Origin: Syntrophaceae bacterium
Lineage (GTDB): Bacteria > Desulfobacterota > Syntrophia > Syntrophales > UBA2185
NCBI GenBank assembly: GCA_017885225.1
Contig: JAFNGM010000249.1
Coordinates: 5,789-11,551 of the forward strand
DNA length: 5,763 nt
Reading direction: 5' to 3'
The notes under the pieces are model-generated. The model ran no database searches. It was not told where the DNA came from and was given only the letters and a program-made list of their open reading frames with translations. The position numbers and the translations under genes are program-made. Positions 1 through 4,650 of the stretch are shown piece after piece (within the stretch, counting starts at the first letter, position 1; each line of letters opens with the position of its first letter).

Positions 1-480
1 GCTGCACGGGCGGCTTTTTTTCCACGCATTTCCCTGACGACAACCGTCGGAACCGCAAGTGCCGAATTATCCGGGCTCTTCAAATCCGGTTCAGGAACAT
101 GGAGTTTCGCGCCGCAGATCGTGATGCCGATTTTTGACGCCCGCACATGGTCTGCATATGATGTGACAAAAGTGGAAAAGGAAATGTCTGTGGCCGGATA
201 TGAAAAGGCAATCCAGACGGCCTTTCGGGAAGTTGCCGATGCCCTGGCCGTGCGGGGCACAGTAAACCAGCAGATCGCGGCGCAGCAATCTCTCGTGAAC
301 GCCTTTGCAGAAACCTACCGCCTCTCCAATGCGCGCTACAGCAAGGGAATTGACAACTACTTAAGCGTTCTCATTGCGCAGCGCTCCCTCTTTGCAGCGC
401 AACAGGGGTTGATTTTCCTTCGCCTTGCCAGGGTTGCCAATCTCGTTACGCTTTATAGAGCGCTTGGCGGGGGAGCGTAA
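1..480 (+). CDS. Efflux transporter outer-membrane factor (TolC/NodT/OprM type), C-terminal part
   Basis: The frame is open from the first base and stops with TAA at 478-480, giving the last 159 residues of a protein whose N-terminus lies outside the window. Such proteins form the trimeric outer-membrane and periplasmic channel of tripartite RND or ABC efflux pumps. The visible part begins with the ARAAFFPRISLT stretch typical of NodT-family channels. Next come a Gly/Ser-rich segment, a FAPQIVMPIFD strand region, and long amphipathic helical repeats rich in Ala, Gln and Arg. The family's C-terminal signature follows at about residues 112-130 (RYSKGIDNYLSVLIAQRSL), and the protein ends in a short GGGA tail. 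A GTG at 121 could be mistaken for a start, but the family signature continues upstream of it. The partner pump and adaptor genes are presumably upstream. Family call is firm; substrate is unknown. Confidence 0.9.
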   Translation, partial: AARAAFFPRISLTTTVGTASAELSGLFKSGSGTWSFAPQIVMPIFDARTWSAYDVTKVEKEMSVAGYEKAIQTAFREVADALAVRGTVNQQIAAQQSLVNAFAETYRLSNARYSKGIDNYLSVLIAQRSLFAAQQGLIFLRLARVANLVTLYRALGGGA

Positions 481-536
481 AAGCATCGCTGTATTGTGAA
501 AGACTCCAGTTGTGTCTGAAACAGGCAGCTTCGCGA

Positions 537-548
537 TGATAATTATCA
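537..548. promoter_or_regulatory. Perfect 12-bp palindrome, possible operator
   Basis: TGATAATTATCA is an exact inverted repeat in the gap between the efflux channel gene and the START-domain gene, 61 nt before the chosen START-gene start. Its half-sites resemble the TGATAA/TTATCA halves of Fur-type boxes, but the central base of a classic 7-1-7 Fur box is missing. It could be a regulator site for the START gene or a chance AT-rich palindrome. No convincing -35/-10 pair was found next to it. Confidence 0.25.
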
Positions 549-609
549 GTCAAAATACCGTCGTGTGCGGAATGGGCATGAAAAAATACATGTTCCAGGG
601 AACGAGTTC

Positions 610-1299
610 ATGGGCGGATATCTGAAGAGTATGAACACACGCAGAACAATTGGATTCCACATAACGTTGCTGACCATCATAATGGGGATGCTATCGACCC
701 CTGTCGTCGTGTTGTCCGAGTCAGACTGGACGCGTGTCCTGCAGCGGGACGACATTGAAGTCTTCACGAGGGCTGTGCCCGGTTCGGATTTAGACGAGTT
801 CCTGGGTACCATGATAATTGATGCACCGGTCAATATTATTGAGGCGGTGATTGATGATGTGCCGGCATCACCGCAATGGATGGCTGATTGCAGAGAAGCG
901 AGGACTATCCGCATAATCGATGAAAACTCGAGTGTGGTATTAAACGTAACAAAGACGCCCTGGCCGGTGTGGGACAGGGAAACCCTGGTACTGTCGACGA
1001 AGCGAAGGGATGTGAAGATGGGAACAGTGGTATTTCAATTTCATTCTGTTCATGATTCCACTGTCCCTGTAGGCAAGAAAAATGTCAGGATTCCGGCGGT
1101 TGATGGTCAATGGGTTTTGAGCCCTGTTGACAAAGAGCGCACAAAAGTCACCTATACCGTAAAGTCCAATCCGGGCGGCTCGATACCCAAATTCATTGCC
1201 GCACAGAGGAGCAGGGATATCCCCTACATAACCTTGCTGGGCTTAAAAGAGATGGTCAAGAAGGAAAAATATCGAGGCACAGCACAACAGCACAATTAG
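610..1299 (+). CDS. Exported START-domain (SRPBCC fold) lipid-binding-like protein
   Basis: START domains form a hydrophobic pocket that binds or carries a lipid; the ligand here is unknown. The ATG at 610 is preferred (229 aa) because AGGGA lies 8 nt upstream at 597-601. The frame could open at a GTG at 565, which has no visible ribosome site, or at an ATG at 631, which would still leave the signal peptide intact. The N-terminus has a basic NTRR stretch, then a hydrophobic run to about residue 36 ending near VVVLS-ESDW, so export to the periplasm is likely. No lipobox cysteine is seen. The rest fits the START domain: W-rich start (SDW), EVFTRAVPGS, the APVNIIEAVIDD helix, SPQWM (about 87-91), TPWPVWDRE (about 116-124), VRIPAVDGQWVLSP, and SNPGGSIP (about 186-193) before the C-terminal helix. 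The gene follows the efflux channel gene by 129 nt and converges with the alkylation-repair gene after a 19-nt gap. Family is confident; role is unknown. Confidence 0.85.
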   Translation: MGGYLKSMNTRRTIGFHITLLTIIMGMLSTPVVVLSESDWTRVLQRDDIEVFTRAVPGSDLDEFLGTMIIDAPVNIIEAVIDDVPASPQWMADCREARTIRIIDENSSVVLNVTKTPWPVWDRETLVLSTKRRDVKMGTVVFQFHSVHDSTVPVGKKNVRIPAVDGQWVLSPVDKERTKVTYTVKSNPGGSIPKFIAAQRSRDIPYITLLGLKEMVKKEKYRGTAQQHN

Positions 1300-1318
1300 A
1301 TACGGTACCGGTGATCCG

Positions 1319-2035
1319 TCACACCATGCCCTTTAAGTAAGCCTGTCTCTTTTTTTCAGGAAACCGCTCGATGGCATATCTGAGCATTGTCCGGGGCATG
1401 TCTTTATAATACTTCTTAAGAAATTCCTCTTCAGCGGTGATGTTCCGCTTGCCTGTTTCACGCAGCATCCAGCCGACCGCCTTGTGGATTAGATCATGAC
1501 TGTCTTTCAGCAATATTTCGGATATCATGAATGCATCTGCGAAGTCGCCCTTTTTGATAAACCAGAAAGTCGCCATGATCCCGATGCGGCGTTCCCATAA
1601 TGATTTTGATGTGGAGAGTCTAACCAGCACGGATCTTTCTCGCGCTTCAAGGTGCCTGCCGACGATTTGCGGGGCCGAGAGGTCTACCAGGTCCCAGTTA
1701 TTTATGCACTTTGTCCGCCTGATATAGGCATTGAATATGGTCGACCTCTGTTCTTCGTCGCCCCTATCGTACTGTTCCACAAGCAGCAAAAGGGCAAGCA
1801 GGCGCTCTTCATGAATCGGGGATTTGAGGAGCTCTTTTACTGCATTCAAGGGTGCCGACCTGAAAGCCCTGGCCACAGAACGCGTTTGCGGCACCTTGAC
1901 ACCAATGAATATATCACCTTCTCCATATTCGCCGGGACCGGTCTTAAAGAAGCGCCGGAGGATGGAAGCCTGCCGTGGATCAGCATGCTTGTTGAGGGCT
2001 GCGCGGATTTCTGAAGCTGTTATTGCAGACGTCAT
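1319..2035 (-). CDS. DNA alkylation repair protein, AlkD-family DNA glycosylase
   Basis: The 238-residue protein matches the AlkD family (HEAT-like helical repeats), which excises positively charged alkylated bases such as 3-methyladenine and 7-methylguanine. Family landmarks are visible: FKTGPGEYGEGD and FIGVKVPQTR near the N-terminus (about 30-52); NNWDLVD at about 112-118, giving Trp114 and Asp118 equivalent to the Trp and catalytic Asp of Bacillus cereus AlkD; LWERRIGIMAT (about 147-156), with Arg149/150 as the DNA-contacting Arg; and HKAVGWMLRE (184-193), with Trp189. All expected active-site residues are therefore present. Length is normal for the family. The ATG at 2033-2035 is the only sensible start; its ribosome site is weak, but a strong promoter lies just upstream (2071-2100), giving a leader of about 30 nt. 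The gene is monocistronic as far as can be seen and ends 19 nt from the convergent START gene. It is a cytoplasmic repair enzyme not obviously linked to its neighbours. Confidence 0.93.
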   Translation of the reverse strand: MTSAITASEIRAALNKHADPRQASILRRFFKTGPGEYGEGDIFIGVKVPQTRSVARAFRSAPLNAVKELLKSPIHEERLLALLLLVEQYDRGDEEQRSTIFNAYIRRTKCINNWDLVDLSAPQIVGRHLEARERSVLVRLSTSKSLWERRIGIMATFWFIKKGDFADAFMISEILLKDSHDLIHKAVGWMLRETGKRNITAEEEFLKKYYKDMPRTMLRYAIERFPEKKRQAYLKGMV

Positions 2036-2070
2036 GGGTATATGTTCAAAACATCATTTTTTGTTGGGGA

Positions 2071-2100
2071 AGTATATGAGAGACTTTTCTTCTGTGTCAA
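2071..2100 (-). promoter_or_regulatory. Sigma70-type promoter for the AlkD-family gene
   Basis: On the minus strand a perfect TTGACA (2100-2095) is followed after 18 nt by TATACT (2076-2071), five of six matches to the -10 consensus. Transcription would begin near 2064, about 30 nt ahead of the AlkD-family start codon at 2035. Spacing, orientation and position all fit. No operator-like repeat is evident around it, so constitutive expression is the simplest reading. Confidence 0.6.
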
Positions 2101-2142
2101 GTTCATCTTTCCAAGAAACGTGGCAGGTCTCAACCGCCTACT

Positions 2143-2183
2143 CCTGTCATTTCGAGCCTTTCGAGCCGCAAGCGAGAAATCTT
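2143..2183. repeat. Dispersed intergenic repeat of the TCATTTCGAG…GCGAGAAATCTT type
   Basis: The sequence runs from CCTGTCATTTCGAGCC through a spacer to AGCGAGAAATCTT. ATTTC at 2149-2153 and GAAAT at 2176-2180 are complementary outer arms, and the GAGC/GCGA parts are imperfectly so. The stretch TTCGAGCC occurs twice in succession (2151-2158 and 2160-2167), as if the element carried a small internal duplication. I recall this pattern as a common dispersed intergenic element in environmental and deltaproteobacterial genomes; that is memory, not a search result. Only one copy is in the window, so its repeated nature cannot be shown here. Confidence 0.45.
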
Positions 2184-2317
2184 ATTTCTTATTTTCACTT
2201 GACGGATTTCCTATTCAGGTATATTTTTCACTTTAATTTCAACCGGATATTGAGGACAATAGTGCAATGGCCTTATCAATGAAAATTTCGAGGGACCTAT
2301 GGACTGATTTCACGCAA

Positions 2318-2353
2318 CCGCGCTTCTAAAAAGAGAGCGGGATTTTGTTTTTA
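2318..2353 (+). terminator. Possible rho-independent terminator-like hairpin
   Basis: CCGCGCTT (2318-2325) can pair with GAGAGCGG (2333-2340) with one mismatch and one G-T pair around a 7-nt A-rich loop, followed by GATTTTGTTTTTA. The layout is that of an intrinsic terminator reading in the plus direction. No plus-strand gene ends nearby (the START gene stops about 1 kb upstream), so it may insulate mobB from readthrough, act as a leader structure, or be chance. Confidence 0.3.
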
Positions 2354-2433
2354 TAGCGATGCAAGTGTAGTTCAACAATGTGGTAGAAAAGTAGCCTGTC
2401 CCCATTTTCCCCCGAGATGAAGAGGAGGGAATC

Positions 2434-2949
2434 GTGATACCGATAGTGTCTATAGTGGGTCGATCAAATACGGGAAAAACAACCCTGATTGAGAAAATAA
2501 TACCGGAATTAAGGCGGAGAGGCTATCGGGTGGCGACGATCAAACACAATATCCATGGTTTTGACATCGATCATGAAGGGAAAGACAGCTGGCGTCACAA
2601 GAAGGCGGGCGCGCAGACGACGGTCATTGCGTCCCCCCATCAGGTTGCCGTTGTTGAAGATGCAAACAGAGACTATGAATTATCTGAACTGAGGGATCGC
2701 TATATCCGGGATGTCGATATAATCCTGTCGGAAGGCTTTAAAAAAAACCCGCATCCCAAAATCGAGGTTGTAAGATCGGGACTGAAACACGCCCCACTCT
2801 GCACCAGAGAGGACAATCTCATCGCCATAATGAGCGACCGGCCGGTGGACAGAGGCGTTCCCTGTCTGGATATCAATGACGTGGCTGGGCTTGCGAATCT
2901 GATTGAGAAAATATTTTTCACTATCCGCAATTCTGACGGGGGATTATAA
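2434..2949 (+). CDS. mobB: MobB, molybdopterin-guanine dinucleotide biosynthesis GTP-binding adaptor
   Basis: The 171-residue protein is a typical full-length MobB, a small P-loop GTPase that assists MobA in attaching GMP to molybdopterin for the Mo/W-bis-MGD cofactor of enzymes such as formate dehydrogenases and DMSO-reductase-family oxidoreductases. The Walker A loop GRSNTGKTT is at residues 9-17. Next come the family's ATIKHNIHGFDIDHEGKDSWRHKKAGA region (split here: ATIKHNIHGFDID, then HEGKDSWRHKKAGA), which binds phosphate and metal, and the Walker B-like DIILSEGFKKNPHPKIEV. The GTG start at 2434 is set by AGGAGG at 2423-2428, 5 nt upstream. No MobA or molybdoenzyme gene is visible, so the gene stands alone here. 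Its last 6 nt overlap the end of the convergent phosphopantetheinyl transferase gene: its last sense codon TTA is the complement of that gene's TAA stop. Confidence 0.95.
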   Translation: MIPIVSIVGRSNTGKTTLIEKIIPELRRRGYRVATIKHNIHGFDIDHEGKDSWRHKKAGAQTTVIASPHQVAVVEDANRDYELSELRDRYIRDVDIILSEGFKKNPHPKIEVVRSGLKHAPLCTREDNLIAIMSDRPVDRGVPCLDINDVAGLANLIEKIFFTIRNSDGGL

Positions 2950-3666
2950 AGATTGCCGTGATGCACTGCGACTGTTCTCAACGGCATACGTGCGGCTGTC
3001 TTCTAATATAGTAAAGGCATACGCCGTGAACATGCCATCATGGCTCAGGCTGATATCGGTATCATTCCGTCTGCCATGTAAATATACGAAGGGAGGTTGC
3101 AGGCCGTGAGATCCTTTCTCCCTGCGGATTTCAATGCCTTCCGGATTCTCGTCAACATATGCCGAGAGATGTTTTTTCAGTGCCTCGCGCACACACAACG
3201 ATTCATTCGCGGGCAAACCTTCGGAAACGGGACTCATCCGATCCACGTGCCAGACAACGGCATCTGTGGTTTCTAAAGGAACCGTGGCGCCCACACAATG
3301 CACATACTCGGGCGTGACAAAAATCCTTATATGGATATGGCCGTACGGGGTATCCACGGTACCGGAGATCACACAGTCCTCACCGAAACATTCGACCGGT
3401 TCATGAGAAATATCATTCCAATCCAGAAGTACTTCGTACAACCGGGGCGTGGATGAGGCTGATGGATGGCACTTGCTGATAATCTTATACGCCGTTTCCT
3501 TGCCCGCCCATAAAGCCCAGGTTATGGTGTCCGGTGTGGTGGAGTTGAATATCTGTTTTTGCTCACTGAGGGTAAAGACGCGGTTGACGAATCGCAGATT
3601 CCGGCTCTTCCCCTTGTTGTGCGGATCGGTCAGATCCACTATGTCGTTGCCGATGTGTAGTAAAAT
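2944..3666 (-). CDS. 4'-phosphopantetheinyl transferase superfamily protein (AcpS-like order), probable ATT start
   Basis: This enzyme type moves the 4'-phosphopantetheine arm of CoA onto the serine of a carrier protein. The motifs appear in AcpS order: GNDIVDL at residues 6-12 with metal-binding Asp8; RVFTLSEQKQI at 29-39; WALWAGKETAYK at 50-61 with the Lys-Glu pair at 56-57; and ISLSHDGMFTAYAF at 205-218. At 240 aa it is about twice the length of classic AcpS, with extra sequence between the last two motifs. No ATG, GTG or TTG lies just before GNDIVDL. An ATT at 3664-3666 has GGAGG at 3673-3677, 6 nt upstream, so I place the start there. The frame is open further (ATG at 3769-3771, or to 3876), but that part only reads the acyltransferase gene in another frame and looks unlike protein. 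It overlaps the acyltransferase gene by 104 nt. The likely substrate is the carrier protein of the same operon. Confidence 0.85.
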   Translation of the reverse strand: MLLHIGNDIVDLTDPHNKGKSRNLRFVNRVFTLSEQKQIFNSTTPDTITWALWAGKETAYKIISKCHPSASSTPRLYEVLLDWNDISHEPVECFGEDCVISGTVDTPYGHIHIRIFVTPEYVHCVGATVPLETTDAVVWHVDRMSPVSEGLPANESLCVREALKKHLSAYVDENPEGIEIRREKGSHGLQPPFVYLHGRRNDTDISLSHDGMFTAYAFTILEDSRTYAVENSRSASRQSL

Positions 3667-4387
3667 AAGATTCCTCCATGTGTGCCAGTTTTTTGATAAT
3701 TTGCTCCGCGTAGAACCGTTGTGCCCGGAGGCCGTTTTCTTCTGTGTGCTCCAGCTGTAATAATTCCACATTGATGTTGAAACACTCACCAAACCTGGGG
3801 GTGAAACCATAGTTGTGTTGGCCATCCCCACGGAGATAGATGCACATGATCTTGCTGTTTTTGAAATCTTTGACAAAGCGGCCTACACCATATGAATACC
3901 CTTTGGTATTCACCCGGCCAGTCCTTGAGCGCCCCCCCTCCGGGAAAATCAGAATGGGTTGATTCCACTCCAGAATAGAGTTGCATTTGTTAAGCGTTTT
4001 CTTCATTTCCTCCCGGTCGCCGCCACGATTGATGGGAATGCATTTCGCAAGATAACAAAGCATTGTCAGAAATATATTTTGTTGAAAATTATTCCTTTCT
4101 GGCAAATTCCACGGAAGCTGTCGATACCGTAGAAAATGACGCGGCAACGAATACAACGCATATGAGAGAATACCAGAATCGATCATAGTCAGGTGGTTGG
4201 CGCAGAAGATCCAAGGCCCTTCATGAGTTCTCAGCAGTTGAGCGCACTCCCGTCTGATCTTCCGTAAATTCCTCACTCTGTATCCCATGAGCCGGATGAT
4301 GGCGAAGTAAATCGGGCCGAGCACAAATATTGCGACCCAGCCCAGGAGGTATTGAATAAGCAATGAGCCCTGGCGCATTGTCTTCAT
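3563..4387 (-). CDS. 1-acyl-glycerol-3-phosphate acyltransferase-like (PlsC family) membrane acyltransferase
   Basis: PlsC-family enzymes transfer an acyl group, often from ACP or CoA, to lysophosphatidate or another membrane acceptor. The 274-residue protein starts with a hydrophobic segment (about residues 8-33) that would anchor it in the inner membrane. The catalytic NHLTMID (HX4D, His65 and Asp70) is intact, CIPINRGG (116-123) fits the acceptor-binding block, and FPEGGRSRTGR (148-158) is the FPEGxRS block. The ATG at 4387 lies 11 nt after the carrier-protein stop with only a weak purine-rich ribosome site, so translational coupling is likely. The last 37 or so residues (after about HMEESYF, residue 236) are polar, rich in Arg, Gln and Ser, and overlap the start of the transferase gene in another frame, so they are probably a non-conserved tail. 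In this operon it may release the finished chain from the carrier protein. Acceptor and donor are unknown. Confidence 0.9.
   Translation of the reverse strand: MKTMRQGSLLIQYLLGWVAIFVLGPIYFAIIRLMGYRVRNLRKIRRECAQLLRTHEGPWIFCANHLTMIDSGILSYALYSLPRHFLRYRQLPWNLPERNNFQQNIFLTMLCYLAKCIPINRGGDREEMKKTLNKCNSILEWNQPILIFPEGGRSRTGRVNTKGYSYGVGRFVKDFKNSKIMCIYLRGDGQHNYGFTPRFGECFNINVELLQLEHTEENGLRAQRFYAEQIIKKLAHMEESYFTTHRQRHSGSDRSAQQGEEPESAIRQPRLYPQ
3672..3677 (-). promoter_or_regulatory. Ribosome binding site that decides the ATT start of the phosphopantetheinyl transferase
   Basis: GGAGGA on the minus strand lies within the acyltransferase gene (codons for Met-Glu-Glu) and ends 5 nt before the ATT at 3666-3664. 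No ATG, GTG or TTG in the transferase frame lies at a usable distance downstream before the conserved GNDIVDL. Good position and strength make it the best sign that translation begins at the non-standard codon. Confidence 0.5.
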
Positions 4388-4398
4388 ATACTTTATTC

Positions 4399-4647
4399 TT
4401 ATCCCAGTTTATTTTTAATAATGACGACGGCGTCTCCGATGGTTCCGATCTTATCGGCTTCGTCATCTTCCACGGTAATGCCGAAGGTGTCCTCACACTT
4501 TATGATAACGTCTACGAGCCGCGCGGAATTGACTTTAAGGTCATTCAGAATATGCGTATCCTTTGTGGCCTTGTCCAAAAGGCTCGGGTCTTTAGTGTAA
4601 AGCCTCAGAATGTCGATCATCTTGTTGAAAATTGTCTGTTCATCCAT
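4399..4647 (-). CDS. Acyl carrier protein with atypical Asn-Ser-Ala attachment site
   Basis: This 82-residue acidic, all-helical protein has the size and layout of an acyl carrier protein. It has a first helix (IFNKMIDILRLY), a loop, then LNDLKVNSARLVDVI with Ser41 as the probable phosphopantetheine site, and a third part CEDTFGITVEDDEADKIGTIGDAVVII. The usual DSL is replaced by Asn40-Ser41-Ala42, so it is a specialised carrier and not the housekeeping AcpP. Its ATG is 3 nt after the stop of the synthase gene. Its ribosome site AAAGGAGT (4657-4664) lies inside the last codons of that gene, with 9 nt spacing, pointing to coupled translation. It sits between a condensing enzyme and an acyltransferase, with a phosphopantetheinyl transferase in the same operon, so those are its expected partners. 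Confidence 0.92.
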   Translation of the reverse strand: MDEQTIFNKMIDILRLYTKDPSLLDKATKDTHILNDLKVNSARLVDVIIKCEDTFGITVEDDEADKIGTIGDAVVIIKNKLG

Positions 4648-4650
4648 TGT

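Larger units (their letters stand above)
2036..2433. other. Intergenic region without a credible gene
   Basis: This stretch of about 400 nt separates the divergent AlkD-family gene and mobB. Open frames exist on the plus strand, but their translations are low-complexity, lack ribosome sites and partly read through a dispersed repeat, so none is called. It holds the AlkD-family promoter (2071-2100), an imperfect dispersed repeat (2143-2183), a hairpin followed by T-rich DNA (2318-2353), and a repeat-like motif (2385-2410) just before the mobB ribosome site. A weak plus-strand promoter candidate is TTGACG at 2199-2204 with TATTTT at 2222-2227 (17-nt spacer). It could serve mobB with a long leader, but the hairpin at 2318 would then lie within that leader. 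The DNA is visibly more AT-rich than the flanking genes. Confidence 0.6.

Noticed and set aside
481..548. Terminator after the efflux channel gene
   Set aside because: Only a weak CATCGC/GCGATG pair with a loop of more than 40 nt and a 4-bp AGAC/GTCT stem are present, without a T-run.
565..609. GTG at 565 as the start of the START-domain gene
   Set aside because: No ribosome site upstream, and it would put a polar stretch ahead of the signal peptide; the ATG at 610 has AGGGA at good spacing.
2042..2236. Plus-strand open frame of 64 codons in the gap before mobB
   Set aside because: Phe/Leu/Ser-rich low-complexity translation, no ribosome site, and part of it is the translated dispersed repeat.
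1824..2282. Plus-strand open frame of 152 codons across the AlkD-family start and the intergenic region
   Set aside because: It is antisense to the conserved AlkD-family gene for its first half and reads through the dispersed repeat in the second; no ribosome site and no recognisable domain.
3667..3876. N-terminal extension of the phosphopantetheinyl transferase frame
   Set aside because: These 70 codons are the acyltransferase coding region in another frame, the translation lacks protein-like character, and the family N-terminus is GNDIVDL right after 3666.
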